This document shows positions 44,914-54,577 of a stretch of DNA of 64,000 nucleotides, piece by piece. Position 1 is the stretch's first letter. The number at the start of each line of letters is the position of its first letter. Origin of the DNA: Streptomyces sp. NBC_01454. GTDB taxonomy: Bacteria; Actinomycetota; Actinomycetes; Streptomycetales; Streptomycetaceae. The stretch is taken from contig NZ_CP109460.1 of NCBI RefSeq assembly GCF_036227565.1, forward strand, positions 2,170,001-2,234,000, in the 5' to 3' direction. Below the pieces are notes generated by a model. The model was not told the origin of the DNA, made no database searches, and worked only from the letters and a program-made list of their open reading frames with translations. Made by a program: the position numbers and the translations under genes.

Positions 44914-45207
44914 TCAGCCCGCCCAGATACCGGAGTTCTTGTGCTCGGTGGCCTGGTAGTTCTGGGCGGCCTGGTCGAGCGCCTTGGCGATGGCCTCGAG
45001 CGTCGAGTGCAGGGAGGCCGCGCGCTGGTCCCACTCGCGCTGGCGGGCCTGGTAGCCCTCCTGCGCCGCGCCTTCCCAGCTGGCGGCGATCTTCTTGACG
45101 CCCGCCTCGAGGTCGTCGAGCTGCTGGCGGATGTTGTTGGCAGTACCGCGCACGTCGGAACTGGCCTGGGAGATCGTCGCGAAATTAACGAGGATCTGGC
45201 CTGACAT
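44914..45207 (-). CDS. esxA: WXG100 protein, EsxA-like
   Basis: 97 residues, the canonical WXG100 size: helix, W-E-G turn at 44-46 (AASWEGAAQEGY), helix, and C-terminal YQATE matching YxxxD/E. The ATG has GAGGAG upstream. It is the second of two adjacent WXG100 genes; in S. coelicolor the esx pair encodes EsxA and EsxB, secreted as a heterodimer and needed for normal sporulation. Which of the two here is A and which B is assigned only by order. Confidence 0.88.
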   Translation of the reverse strand: MSGQILVNFATISQASSDVRGTANNIRQQLDDLEAGVKKIAASWEGAAQEGYQARQREWDQRAASLHSTLEAIAKALDQAAQNYQATEHKNSGIWAG

Positions 45208-45329
45208 GGTGTCTCCTCAGGAGTTGATGAAGCCGGGTCGATTCATGCCGCAGCGGGCCGGCGGGCGTACCCGGCTGGCCCGTGCTGCGGCCGCTGGGCC
45301 ACTGCGCCGCACGGAGCGGCGCGGCTGCA

Positions 45330-45653
45330 TCATCCGAACGGGGAAGCCGAAGAGGAGACGTGCGAAATCGACTGGGCCTGCTCTTCCTCGGAGGCGGAGT
45401 AGTTCTTCGTGGTCTCGTCGATCGCTTCCTTGATCTCACCCAGAAGCTGGTTGAGACGGTTGGCGTCCTCGTTCACCTGCGTCTGCAGCTGGTTGTACGA
45501 GGAGGCCGCAGCACCCTTCCACCCGGACGTGATGGTGTCGACGACCGTGTTCAGGCGCGAGATCTCGCCCTGGATCGACTGATTGACCGAGGAGATCTTG
45601 CCGCTGAACGCGACCATCTCCTCCTCGGTGGTTGTGTACTGCTGACCAGCCAT
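45330..45653 (-). CDS. esxB: WXG100 protein, EsxB-like
   Basis: 107 residues: helix, W-K-G turn at 45-47 (TSGWKGAAASSYN), helix, and YSASE near the C-terminus (YxxxE). The ATG at 45653 has TGGGGGACG upstream and defines the expected WXG100 length; longer in-frame forms are unlikely. First gene of the esx pair, 122 bp before the EsxA-like gene and downstream of eccB behind a terminator. Confidence 0.88.
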   Translation of the reverse strand: MAGQQYTTTEEEMVAFSGKISSVNQSIQGEISRLNTVVDTITSGWKGAAASSYNQLQTQVNEDANRLNQLLGEIKEAIDETTKNYSASEEEQAQSISHVSSSASPFG

Positions 45654-45746
45654 AGTCAACGTCCCCCATGAGACTTGTACGTCGTACCGCGCCGCACCGA
45701 CGGAGCCGGCTTGCGTGGTGGGCATCTCCTGCTGACGCCTTCGCCC

Positions 45747-45776
45747 ACTTTAACCACTCCACACGTCTGTTCCCAA
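45747..45776 (-). promoter_or_regulatory. Candidate esx promoter TTGGGA-N18-TAAAGT
   Basis: On the minus strand TTGGGA (45771-45776) and TAAAGT (45747-45752) are separated by 18 bp, about 95 bp upstream of the esxB-like start. Four of six -35 bases match consensus. The rest of the 45654-45980 gap holds only the eccB terminator. Confidence 0.35.
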
Positions 45777-45931
45777 CTGGGGGAGGCCTCTTGTTGCGGG
45801 ATCACAACATGGCCAACTCCCCCGTGCAGAAACCGTGTTCGCGGAATTCGGGCAGATGCGGTGCTTTCGGTCAGGGTGGGAAATTCCGACGGCAAAGAGA
45901 AGATCGCGGGAACAGAAGTCGCGATTCGGCA

Positions 45932-45975
45932 GGAGGCCGGGCCGATAGTCCGTGAAGGGTATCGGCCCGGCCTCC
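45932..45975 (-). terminator. eccB terminator
   Basis: A 16-bp perfect stem GGAGGCCGGGCCGATA/TATCGGCCCGGCCTCC begins 6 bp beyond the eccB stop. Confidence 0.92.
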
Positions 45976-45980
45976 GTACG

Positions 45981-47627
45981 TCACGAAGCCTGCGGCTTGT
46001 GGGCGCTTTGCACGTCCAGCGACGGGCCCGCGGAGAGGAGTTCGGACCAGGTCTTCAGGATGAGCGGCGGGTGCGCGTCCTTGTAACCGAGGCGGAGTTG
46101 CGACTGGCCGCCCTCCTGGTTGGCCTTGCCGGCCTTCTGGCCGTCGTTGTTCTCCGGAACGGAGTAGCGCAGGCCGGTGTCGGTGACCAGGAACAGACTG
46201 CCGAACTTCGCGGAAGGCGTGGAGGCCTGGCGGTACAACAGTCCGTTGCCGGGGGTGACATACGAACTCGCACCGGGAGCGATCTTTGCGGGGTAGTCCT
46301 TGCCGACCCAGGTCTGCATGTTGGGCACGCCGTTCGGGAATCCCAGCTTCTTGTTCGCCTCACCCGGGAGCTTGGTGCTGGTGCCCTTGTAGACGCTGCA
46401 GGAGACCCCGTGGTCCGTGGGGCTGATCAGGCCGCCGGTCTGCGAACCCTCCTTGAAGTTGTTCGCGGCGGAGACGGCCTCGGTGGGCCACGGCATATCG
46501 ATATCGGTGCCCTGGATCTTGCCCAGGTAGGTCTCCGCGCGGCCCTGGTCGTCCTGCTTCAGGGTCATGCTCGTGGTGGAGACCTCCATGGGCTTCAACG
46601 CCGTGCCGTCCGGGTGCACGTCCTTGGCGTTCTGGCCCTCCAGAAGGAGGTTCGCCACGAAGTCGGACACCTTGTAGACGCCGTCGGCCTGGACGACGTA
46701 CTTCTGCCGGCTGTCGCGCGCCTGCAGCACCGTGCCGATGGTCCGGGCACTGTCCGGGACCCCCAGGGCGGCGGTCTTGTGACTCGCGCCGGAGATGCGG
46801 GGCATGGCGATCGGGACCGGGCTCTTGATCAGGGTGTCCATGAACTGCTGGGAGACCTTCTGCGGTTCGGCGGAGTCGCCGAAGATGATGCGCTGGAGGT
46901 CGCTGTTGGCCTTCGCCGGGCCCTGCTCCGGCGCGACCTTCCCGCCCAGGGTGGCGTCGAACTCGAAGGCCATGCCCTTCTCGTCGACCAGCCAGCGCTT
47001 CCCCTTGGGGTCCTCGATGTAGAGCGCCTGGTCGTTGTCGAGCTTGCCCTTGCCCTCGACGAGGTCCTTGTCCTTGCCGCCGAGGACGAACACCGTCTGC
47101 TGGGGCTTGCTGTTCTCGCCGCTGCCGGGACGGTCGCACACCGCCCAGACCTTGGGCTTGTCCACCTCGTCCTTGCCGGGAAGGCGGTCGGGCGCATACG
47201 GAATGCCGACGGCCGGGCCGTGCGGAAGCTTTCCGTCGAGCTCGGAGTCCTTGACCTGAACGACCTGGAACTTATCGGGGTCGAGAAGAAGTCGGGCCGA
47301 GGCGAGGTTCAGGACGGGGTGCAGAAGCTTATGACTATTTCCGCTGGAGTCCGTGTTGGGCAGCACGACATATCGCGTGGTGGAGTCGGACCCGACAATG
47401 ACATTGGACCCCACGGTGTCCCATCCCTGCGGGGCAACAGGCCGGAGAATGCCGCAGGCACCGAATCCCACGAGCACCACGACGCCCATCACGATGCTCG
47501 GCACCACCGCCTTCAGCGGCTTGGGGGCACTCTCGATCGAACCGTTCGGCAGCGGCTTCAGAAATGCCGCATTCGTGCGCTTTCGAGCAAACGAATACGC
47601 ATTCAGCTCGTCCCGACGTGATGCCAT
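45981..47627 (-). CDS. eccB: Type VII secretion protein EccB
   Basis: A 548-residue single-pass protein. The N-terminus MASRRDELNAYSFARKRTNA carries the family's R-x-x-x-x-A-Y-x-F-x-R-x-R pattern; the transmembrane helix is at about 40-62 (VVPSIVMGVVVLVGFGACGIL), and the large remainder is the extracytoplasmic repeat domain with paired cysteines (VWAVCD..., GVSCSVY). EccB links the core complex to the cell wall side. ATG at 47627 with GGAGAGAAAG upstream. Divergent from eccE across 185 bp. Confidence 0.93.
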   Translation of the reverse strand: MASRRDELNAYSFARKRTNAAFLKPLPNGSIESAPKPLKAVVPSIVMGVVVLVGFGACGILRPVAPQGWDTVGSNVIVGSDSTTRYVVLPNTDSSGNSHKLLHPVLNLASARLLLDPDKFQVVQVKDSELDGKLPHGPAVGIPYAPDRLPGKDEVDKPKVWAVCDRPGSGENSKPQQTVFVLGGKDKDLVEGKGKLDNDQALYIEDPKGKRWLVDEKGMAFEFDATLGGKVAPEQGPAKANSDLQRIIFGDSAEPQKVSQQFMDTLIKSPVPIAMPRISGASHKTAALGVPDSARTIGTVLQARDSRQKYVVQADGVYKVSDFVANLLLEGQNAKDVHPDGTALKPMEVSTTSMTLKQDDQGRAETYLGKIQGTDIDMPWPTEAVSAANNFKEGSQTGGLISPTDHGVSCSVYKGTSTKLPGEANKKLGFPNGVPNMQTWVGKDYPAKIAPGASSYVTPGNGLLYRQASTPSAKFGSLFLVTDTGLRYSVPENNDGQKAGKANQEGGQSQLRLGYKDAHPPLILKTWSELLSAGPSLDVQSAHKPQAS

Positions 47628-47812
47628 TGTTGCTTTCTCTCCCCGCCTGTTGGATCCACAGCGACCGCCCCCGGCACTCACGCCGTAGCGCCCTCTACTA
47701 TGCCGTGTGTCGATCGACCCGTACGGTACGGGTGCCACCTTCCGACGCACCAGTCTCAGTGGCGACCGATACGCCTAGAGGCCACACCACCAGTAGAGGA
47801 GCAGGCCGGGGG

Positions 47813-49198
47813 ATGTCCAGCGCCACCAGGGCTCGACGCCGCAATGGGCGGCAACAGCAGCAACAGCCTTCTGCTGCACCGCAATACGCGGGAAATGCTG
47901 ACCAAAACGGTACAGCTCAGGGCAACAGAGGAAATGGCGGCCCGGGTTCTGCGGCCCGCCCGGCCGGTCCGGTGGCACCGCGGCTGCGCCAACAGGCCGG
48001 AACCATCGGCGGCGTTCGCGTTCAGCAGCTGGCCATCATCGAACTCGCCGTGGCACTGGTGCTGGTGGGCTGGACGATCCACCCGGCCGCCCTGACCGTG
48101 GCGATCGTGATCGCGGCAGTTCTCATCGTTTTCGCGCTCGGCCGGCGGCGGCGGATTCCGCTGCCGGAATGGATCACCACCGTGCGCGCGATGAAGCGCC
48201 GCGGCAAGAACAGCGCCGCCGCGCTCGCGGCCACCCAGGGCGCCGACCCGGCCTTCGCCCCGGTCGTGGAGTGCGAACCGGCCCTGCAGACCTACGAGTT
48301 CACCACCGAGGCCGACCAGCGGGCCATCGGCTTCGTCGGTGACGGCACGTTCCTGACGGCCCTGGTCCAGGTGGACGCCCGGGACGAGCCGCTGCGGCCG
48401 CAGCGCGGCAGCCACATGCTGCCCCTCGATGTGCTGCACACCGCGCTCGACATCGAGGACATCCACCTCGAGTCCGTGCAGTTCGTCCAGTACACCCAGC
48501 CTGCCCCGGCCCCGCATCTGCCCGAACAGGCCGTCGCGGCCCGCTCGTACACGCCCCTGCAGGCGCAGACGCAGACCCCGGCCCTCCAACTGACATGGAT
48601 CGCGCTCAAGCTCGACCCCGAGCTGTGCGCGGAGGCGATCGAGGCCCGCGGCGGCGGGATGGAGGGCGCCAAGCGTTCGCTGCTGCGCGCCGCCGACCAG
48701 CTCGTCAGCCGGCTGACCGCGCACGGGGTGCGGGCACGGGTGCTCGACGAGCGCGAGGTCGTGGCCGCGATCGGTACCGCGGTGTGCGTCAGCCCGCGGG
48801 CGGCCAACGGCGCGATGGGGCGCGAGGGCCGAGCGGCCCGCCGCACCCAGGAGACGACCCGGGCCATGCGCTGCGACGACCGCTGGCACTCCACGTACTG
48901 GATCGGGCGCTGGCCCCAACTGGGCGAGGGCGGCGCGCCGTTGGCCGCCGTCACCCAGCTGCTGACCAGCACCAGGGCGATGGCCAGCACCTTCGCGCTG
49001 ACCGCCACGCACGGCGGCGGCCGCGCCCCGGCCATCTCGGGTTACGTCCGTCTTTCCACCCGCAGCGAGAACGAACTCACCGCCGCACAGAGCGAGTTGG
49101 AACGTCGTTCCGGTTCCGTGAAGGTCGGGCTCGTCCGGCTCGACCGGGAACAGCTGCCCGGCCTGCTGGCCACGCTTCCCCTCGGAGGTACCCGCTGA
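47813..49198 (+). CDS. eccE: Type VII secretion protein EccE
   Basis: A 461-residue protein: polar Gln/Gly-rich cytoplasmic N-terminus (1-65), two transmembrane helices (about 72-110, IIELAVALVLVGWTIHPAALTVAIVI), and a soluble domain (ALQTYEFTTEADQRAIGFVGDG...) typical of EccE. Identification also rests on its place opposite eccB. AGGAG lies 12 bp before the ATG. The next gene starts within its stop codon (TGATG), so they are coupled. Confidence 0.88.
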   Translation: MSSATRARRRNGRQQQQQPSAAPQYAGNADQNGTAQGNRGNGGPGSAARPAGPVAPRLRQQAGTIGGVRVQQLAIIELAVALVLVGWTIHPAALTVAIVIAAVLIVFALGRRRRIPLPEWITTVRAMKRRGKNSAAALAATQGADPAFAPVVECEPALQTYEFTTEADQRAIGFVGDGTFLTALVQVDARDEPLRPQRGSHMLPLDVLHTALDIEDIHLESVQFVQYTQPAPAPHLPEQAVAARSYTPLQAQTQTPALQLTWIALKLDPELCAEAIEARGGGMEGAKRSLLRAADQLVSRLTAHGVRARVLDEREVVAAIGTAVCVSPRAANGAMGREGRAARRTQETTRAMRCDDRWHSTYWIGRWPQLGEGGAPLAAVTQLLTSTRAMASTFALTATHGGGRAPAISGYVRLSTRSENELTAAQSELERRSGSVKVGLVRLDREQLPGLLATLPLGGTR

Positions 49199-50037
49199 TG
49201 GCCTCTCCCACCTATCAGCCCCGCGCCAACACCAACGGCACCGGCTGGCGCAATCCGGTCGGGGCCACCGACGGCAGCCGCCGGCCCTCGCACCAGCCGC
49301 GTCCGGAGGAGGAGCAGGCGGGCCCGGACGGCCCGAAGCTGCGGCCCGGTTACGGCCTGCGCGGTCCGCGGCGCAGCCCGCACGTCCTGACGCCCGAATC
49401 GCTCGCCTCACTGACCCTGCCGGTCGGCGACGACGGCGTGATCATCGGCATCGACCCGCAGAACCAGCCCGCCGTGCTGAGCCTGCTGCGTCCGGTGCCG
49501 CTGGAGATCGTCCTCGTCGGCAGCATGTGGATGGCGCAGGTGCTGGCGCTGCGCACGGTCGCCACCGGCGCCCGGGTGGCGGTCGAGACGGCGCGGCCGC
49601 CGGCCTGGGGGCAGATGGCGCAGGCCGCGGGCGGCGGACAGCAGTGTGTGTCGGTCCACGACGTACGCCAGATCGCGCCCCAGGGCCCGTCGGTGTCAAG
49701 CCCCGTACTGGTCATCCGGGACATGGGCGCACGGCCGCCGCGCAATCAGCTCGCCCCGGGCCCCTGGCAGTCGGTACTGACCGTGCTGCCGTTCCTCGGG
49801 CCGCGCTCGCCGCAGATGCTCGGCCGCGCCGATCTGGTCGGTCTGCAGCGGCTTTCGCCCGAGGAGGCGGAGGTTGTGACGCGAATCATGCGGCTGCCGG
49901 AGCAGGTCGGCGCGGTGCTGCCGACGCTCAGCGACAACGCCATGCTGTGGTGCTCGCGCGAGGGCCACCAGTTCGTCATGACCCAGCCCACGGAGGCGGA
50001 GACCAACCTGCTCGGCGGCCCGCGCCGTATGGACTGA
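49198..50037 (+). CDS. Conserved-type hypothetical protein coupled to eccE
   Basis: 279 residues beginning MASPTYQPRANTNGTGW and sharing the TGATG junction with eccE. After a disordered 60-residue N-terminus, the sequence alternates strands and helices (GVIIGIDPQNQPAVLSLLRPVPLEIVLVGSMWMAQVLALRTVATGARVAVETARP), which resembles an alpha/beta domain or the C-terminal part of EccE-like proteins. No catalytic motif and no membrane helix. Tight coupling suggests it acts with the membrane core; function unknown. Confidence 0.78.
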   Translation: MASPTYQPRANTNGTGWRNPVGATDGSRRPSHQPRPEEEQAGPDGPKLRPGYGLRGPRRSPHVLTPESLASLTLPVGDDGVIIGIDPQNQPAVLSLLRPVPLEIVLVGSMWMAQVLALRTVATGARVAVETARPPAWGQMAQAAGGGQQCVSVHDVRQIAPQGPSVSSPVLVIRDMGARPPRNQLAPGPWQSVLTVLPFLGPRSPQMLGRADLVGLQRLSPEEAEVVTRIMRLPEQVGAVLPTLSDNAMLWCSREGHQFVMTQPTEAETNLLGGPRRMD

Positions 50038-50377
50038 GGGACTGACCGACACCGCGGGCCGGTTGCCCGGGTCCGCGCCCGGTGCGGCGCGGACACGGCC
50101 GGCCGCGGGCACGACTGACGGGCGCATCCTCGGGTGCGCCCGTCAGTGTGCCGAAAGGGCACGAAGACGACATGACATCGACTGCCACTGTGCGCCGACT
50201 CTTGATTAGGCTGTGCGGGAGAGCCGCAGGAGCACAGCACGACGGCAGTCGATACGGGGATGGACAGCTAGTGTTGGCGCAACCCCGGGTGGTGTGTTCC
50301 GACTTCCGCTACATCCGATCGATCCGCCTGTATCCGGTCCTGCCGTTCAGGTGCGTTGCAGTACACCAGGAGGCACA
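50038..50377. other. Intergenic region before the EspI-like gene
   Basis: No gene is supported in these 340 bp. It holds the terminator at 50113-50145 and presumably the promoter of the next gene; TTGATTAGG at about 50202 is the only -35-like element noticed. Confidence 0.5.
50113..50145 (+). terminator. Terminator of the eccE unit
   Basis: Perfect 12-bp stem CTGACGGGCGCA/TGCGCCCGTCAG with a 9-nt loop, 75 bp after the stop of the gene coupled to eccE. Confidence 0.85.
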
Positions 50378-53185
50378 GTGAACGAGCAGGAGGCTTTCCG
50401 TCCGGACGGAAACGATCCTGACGACGACCAGTCCGAGTTCGACCTGACCGGTGAGTTCAAGATCGACTTCGCCGCGCCGGCCTGGTATGCGAGCAACGAC
50501 ACCAGTGGTGGCGGCGCGGGTGCTGCGGCCTCCCCCGCGGCTCCTCCTGCGTCTTCGTCCACCCCTCCGCCCCCCGGGCCGCCGACGGGCCAGCCGCTGC
50601 CCGGGCCCGCTCAGGCCGCGCCGCCCGGCTTCCCGACGCTGCGCCCGCAGGACGCGGGCACGGAGGCGCCGGCCGCCACCACTCCCCCGGCCGCGCCTCA
50701 GACCCCCGCGGATCCCGCCCCGGCCGCGGACGACGGTGCCGCCGCCGGCAATCGGCGCGCCGGCACCGGCGGCGACCCGTCGGCCTCGCTCTGGGACGAC
50801 GACGAGGACGACACGGCGGACAACACCGAGCCCAAGGGCGCCGACGCGTCCGAGCCGGAGCCCGCGCCCGCCGACCCGGCACCGCATCCCGACTTCACAG
50901 CCACGGCCACGGCCGCGTCCGCCGCCCCCGCCGAGGACGGCGTCCCGGCCCCCGAGGCCACCGCCGTGCCGCAGCCCGCCCCCGTGCAGCCCGCGCCCGA
51001 CCGGCCCGGCCCCGAGGCCGCCGCAGAGGGCGCCCAGCCCGCACCGGGCCGGCAGCCGGAGCAGAGTCAGCAGCCGCAACAGGGCGTGCCGCACCAGGCA
51101 GTTCCTCAGCAGGGAATGCCGCCGCAGGCCGTTCCGCAGCAGGGTGTGCCGCAGCAGCAGGCCCCGCAGCAGATGCCTCCGCATGCCGTGCCCCAGCAGG
51201 GAGTTCCCCAGCAGGGCGCACCGTGGGGCGCCGCGGCCGACGGCCGTCAGCAGGGCGTCCCCGGGCAGGGCGCACTGCCGCCGCTGCCGCCGGAGTTCCA
51301 GCCGGCCGACCCTCGGGCCCAGGCGCAGGCCCAGGCCCAGGCCGCCCAGCAGGCACAACAGCCCCAGCAGGGCCAGCCGCAGGCGCCCGTTCAGCAGCCG
51401 CAGCAGGCACCGCAGCAGCCGCAGGCCGGCCACCCGCAGGGCCAACAGGCGCAGTACGGCGGCTACCCGCAACAGCAGCAGGGCGCCCCCGCACAGCAGC
51501 AACAGCCGGCGTACGGCTATCCGCAGCCCGCCTACGGCTACCCCCAGCAGGGTCAGCAGCCGCAGCAGCAGCCCGCCCAGCAGCAACAGCCCGCGTACGG
51601 CTACCCGCAGACCGGTGCGCAGGGCTACCCGCAGCAGGGCCAGCAGGCGCAGCAGGCCTACGCCCAGCAGCAGGCCGCCCAGCAGGCACAGCAAGCACAG
51701 GCTCAGGCGGCCCAGGCACAGGCCGCCCAGGCCCAGCAGGCCCAACAGGCCGCGCAGGCCCAACAGGCCGCGCAGGCACAGCAAGCAGCCCAGGCACAGC
51801 AAGCCCAGCAGAGTCAGCAAGCCCAGCAGGGTCAGCAGACCCCGTACCAGCCGCTCCCCGGGCAACAGGCCGGCGACCCGAACGCGGCGGCGAACTACGC
51901 GTCGTACTCGCAGCCGGGTCAGCAGCAGCCGCAGCAGCGGGCCGCCCCCGGGGCGCCGCTCGGTTACAGCGCCGCCGTGGAGCTGACCTCCGACCGGCTG
52001 CTGCGCAACCAGCCCAAGAAGCGCAAGCCGGGCGCCAACGCCCAGCCGTCCAAGTTCAAGCTGGGCGCGAAGAAGGAAGAGGCGGAGCGGCAGCGCAAGC
52101 TGGAGCTGATCCGTACGCCGGTGATGTCCTGTTACCGGATCGCGGTGATCAGCCTCAAGGGCGGTGTCGGCAAGACCACGACCACCACGGCCCTCGGCTC
52201 CACCCTCGCCTCCGAGCGGCAGGACAAGATCCTGGCGATCGACGCCAACCCGGACGCCGGCACGCTCGGGCGCCGGGTGCGCCGCGAGACCGGTGCGACC
52301 ATCCGTGACCTGGTGCACGCGATCCCGCATCTGCACAGCTACATGGACATCCGCCGGTTCACCTCGCAGGCCCCCTCGGGTCTGGAGATCCTCGCCAACG
52401 ACGTGGACCCCGCGGTCTCGACGACGTTCAACGACGAGGACTACCGGCGGGCGATCGACGTCCTCGGCCGGCAGTACCCGATCATCCTCACCGACTCGGG
52501 TACGGGTCTGCTCTACAGCGCGATGCGCGGAGTGCTCGACCTCGCCGACCAGTTGATCATCATCTCCACCCCGTCCGTGGACGGTGCGAGCAGTGCGAGC
52601 ACCACCCTGGACTGGCTGTCCGCGCACGGCTACGCCGATCTGGTGCAGCGCGGTATCACGGTCATCTCCGGGGTCCGCGAGACCGGCAAGATGATCAAGA
52701 TCGATGACATCGTGTCGCACTTCGAGACCCGTTGCCGCGGCGTGGTGGTCGTCCCGTTCGACGAGCATCTCGCCGCCGGTGCCGAGGTCGACCTCGACAT
52801 GATGCGGCCCAAGACCCGCGAGGCGTATTTCCACCTCTCCGCCCTGGTGGCCGAGGATTTCGCGCGGGCACAGCAGGCGCAGGGGATGTACCCGCAGCAG
52901 CAGATGGGCGACCCGTACGCCCAGCAGCAGACGGGCAACGACCCGTACGCCCAGCAGCAGTACGCCCAGCAGGGCCAGCCCCCGCAGAGCCAGCCGCAAC
53001 AGGGCCAGCCGGGTCAGCAGGGTCAGCCGCCGGCCGGTTACCCGCCGCAGCAGGGCGGCTGGACCCAGCAGCCCGCCCAGCCGCCGGCGCACTGGCAGCA
53101 GCAACAGCCCGCTCCCGACGCCCCGCAGCCCGAGCAGCAGGGCGGCCTCGGGCCGGGGTGGCAGCAGCAGCCGCCTCCGCAGTGA
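50378..53185 (+). CDS. EspI-like ParA/MinD-type ATPase with long Gln/Ala/Pro-rich arms
   Basis: A 935-residue protein from GTG 50378 (AGGAGG upstream). Residues 1-240 are acidic and Pro/Ala-rich, 240-540 are dominated by Gln (QQ, QAQ, YGYPQ repeats), and a basic patch ([25 protein letters not shown], split over about 545-570) leads to a ParA/MinD-family domain at about 585-835 with deviant Walker A KGGVGKTT at 594 and IDANPDAG. The C-terminal 100 residues are again Gln-rich. Mycobacterial EspI in ESX-1 has the same plan (Pro-rich arm and MinD-like ATPase) and regulates secretion. The name is by analogy. Terminator follows. Confidence 0.85.
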   Translation: MNEQEAFRPDGNDPDDDQSEFDLTGEFKIDFAAPAWYASNDTSGGGAGAAASPAAPPASSSTPPPPGPPTGQPLPGPAQAAPPGFPTLRPQDAGTEAPAATTPPAAPQTPADPAPAADDGAAAGNRRAGTGGDPSASLWDDDEDDTADNTEPKGADASEPEPAPADPAPHPDFTATATAASAAPAEDGVPAPEATAVPQPAPVQPAPDRPGPEAAAEGAQPAPGRQPEQSQQPQQGVPHQAVPQQGMPPQAVPQQGVPQQQAPQQMPPHAVPQQGVPQQGAPWGAAADGRQQGVPGQGALPPLPPEFQPADPRAQAQAQAQAAQQAQQPQQGQPQAPVQQPQQAPQQPQAGHPQGQQAQYGGYPQQQQGAPAQQQQPAYGYPQPAYGYPQQGQQPQQQPAQQQQPAYGYPQTGAQGYPQQGQQAQQAYAQQQAAQQAQQAQAQAAQAQAAQAQQAQQAAQAQQAAQAQQAAQAQQAQQSQQAQQGQQTPYQPLPGQQAGDPNAAANYASYSQPGQQQPQQRAAPGAPLGYSAAVELTSDRLLRNQPKKRKPGANAQPSKFKLGAKKEEAERQRKLELIRTPVMSCYRIAVISLKGGVGKTTTTTALGSTLASERQDKILAIDANPDAGTLGRRVRRETGATIRDLVHAIPHLHSYMDIRRFTSQAPSGLEILANDVDPAVSTTFNDEDYRRAIDVLGRQYPIILTDSGTGLLYSAMRGVLDLADQLIIISTPSVDGASSASTTLDWLSAHGYADLVQRGITVISGVRETGKMIKIDDIVSHFETRCRGVVVVPFDEHLAAGAEVDLDMMRPKTREAYFHLSALVAEDFARAQQAQGMYPQQQMGDPYAQQQTGNDPYAQQQYAQQGQPPQSQPQQGQPGQQGQPPAGYPPQQGGWTQQPAQPPAHWQQQQPAPDAPQPEQQGGLGPGWQQQPPPQ

Positions 53186-53205
53186 GGCGCGGGCAGCGCG
53201 CATGA

Positions 53206-53250
53206 ACGGGGCGGGGCCCGGCACCTGTGAGGTGCCGGGCCCCGCCCCGT
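53206..53250 (+). terminator. Terminator of the EspI-like gene
   Basis: A perfect 20-bp stem (53206-53225 with 53231-53250) with a TGTGA loop, 20 bp after the stop. Confidence 0.93.
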
Positions 53251-53335
53251 ATCACGTCATCCCCCGGACGAGTGACCGACTCCGGGCCGAACTCCGGCCG
53301 GATCCAGCCGAGTTGACGCTTCCGCAGCTCTCCAC

Positions 53336-53364
53336 CCGCCCACCCCCCGAAGGGGGGTGGGCGG
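53336..53364 (-). terminator. Terminator of ribF
   Basis: A 13-bp stem CCGCCCACCCCCC/GGGGGGTGGGCGG with a GAA loop, 70 bp past the ribF stop. Confidence 0.75.
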
Positions 53365-53434
53365 CGGGGAAAAAGCCCGCGGGGAAAAGCGGCAGGGAAA
53401 CGGCGCCCGGAAACCCCCGAACCCCCACCCGGAG

Positions 53435-54382
53435 CTACTCCGCCGCGGCGATCAGCCCCCGCGCCAGCTTCACGTCCACGGCCATCCGCTCCAGCAGGCC
53501 GTCGAGGGTGTCGAACTTCTCCTGGCCACGGATGTAGGCGAGGAAGTCCACGGCGACGTGCAGGCCGTACAGATCCAGGCCGACGCGGTCGATGGCGTAC
53601 GCCTCGACGGTGCGCGTCTTCCCGTCGAACTGCGGGTTGGTGCCGACAGAGACGGCGGCGGGCATCGCCTCGCCCTCGACCTGCAACAGGCCCGCGTAGA
53701 CGCCGTCGGCGGGGATCGCGGTGTGCGGCAGGGTCTCCACATTGGCCGTGGGGAAGCCCAGTTCGCGGCCGCGCTGGGCGCCGCGTACGACGATGCCCTC
53801 GACGCGGTGCGGCCGTCCCAGGACCTCCCGCGCGCCGGCCACATCGCCGTCGGCGACCAGCCGGCGGGTGAGCGTGGAGGAGAAGGCCTCGCCGCCGCCC
53901 GCCGCGCCGCGCTCGTAGAGGTCGATGACCTCGACGGTGTAGTCGTAGGTGGTGCCGAGCTCGGTGAGGGTGGCGACATTGCCCGTCGCCTTGTGCCCGA
54001 AGCGGAAGTTGGGGCCCTCGACGACGACCTGGGCGCGCAGCTTGTCGACCAGCACCTTGGCCACGAAGTCGGCCGGCTCCAGCGTCGAGAACTCCTTGGT
54101 GAACGGCAGGACCAGCACCGCGTCCACCCCCAGCCCCGCCATCAGCTCCGCGCGCCGGTGGTGCGGCGCCAGCAGCGGCGGGTGGGTGCCGGGGCGCACG
54201 ACCTCGCTGGGGTGCGGGTCGAAGGTCACGACCACCGCGGGAATCCCCAGCTCACGGGCGCGCGCGACGGCCTTGCCGATGATCAATTGGTGGCCGCGGT
54301 GCACTCCGTCGTACGAGCCGATGGTGACGACGCTGCGCCCCCAGCCCTCGGGGATGTCCTCCAAGCCACGCCAGCGCTGCAC
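53435..54382 (-). CDS. ribF: Bifunctional riboflavin kinase/FAD synthetase
   Basis: A 315-residue enzyme that converts riboflavin to FMN and then FAD. The N-terminal adenylyltransferase domain shows VVTIGSYDGVHRGHQLII and NFRFGHKATGN; the C-terminal flavokinase domain shows RGRELGFPTANV and AVSVGTNPQFDGKTRTVEAYAI. The GTG at 54382 has GAGGAG upstream and gives QRWRGLEDIPEGWGRSVVTIG, the usual start; longer forms are unlikely. It lies downstream of truB with the giant gene at 54578 between them, in a region where ribF often follows truB. Confidence 0.95.
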   Translation of the reverse strand: MQRWRGLEDIPEGWGRSVVTIGSYDGVHRGHQLIIGKAVARARELGIPAVVVTFDPHPSEVVRPGTHPPLLAPHHRRAELMAGLGVDAVLVLPFTKEFSTLEPADFVAKVLVDKLRAQVVVEGPNFRFGHKATGNVATLTELGTTYDYTVEVIDLYERGAAGGGEAFSSTLTRRLVADGDVAGAREVLGRPHRVEGIVVRGAQRGRELGFPTANVETLPHTAIPADGVYAGLLQVEGEAMPAAVSVGTNPQFDGKTRTVEAYAIDRVGLDLYGLHVAVDFLAYIRGQEKFDTLDGLLERMAVDVKLARGLIAAAE

Positions 54383-54577
54383 TCTGCCCGCTCCTCGCCC
54401 GAACCCTGTCCGTCCCTTGCGCCAATTCGACATGGCGCAGGTCTAAGACTGCCATGCCACGGGTGATGCTCCGCGCGAAGGGGGGTTCCGGGCGGCCCCG
54501 CGGACCGGATCCGCCGCAGGCCACCGGGTGTCACGGGCCGGGGCGCGCACACCGCTCCGCCCGGCCGGTCCGTGCGC

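Noticed and set aside
45654..45725. Longer N-terminus for the EsxB-like protein
   Set aside because: The extension (before MAGQQYT) has no WXG100 counterpart, and a good ribosome binding site precedes the ATG at 45653.
50309..53224. 971-codon minus ORF opposite the EspI-like gene
   Set aside because: Leu/Arg/Gly repeats mirror the Gln/Ala codons of the real gene; no ribosome binding site or domain.
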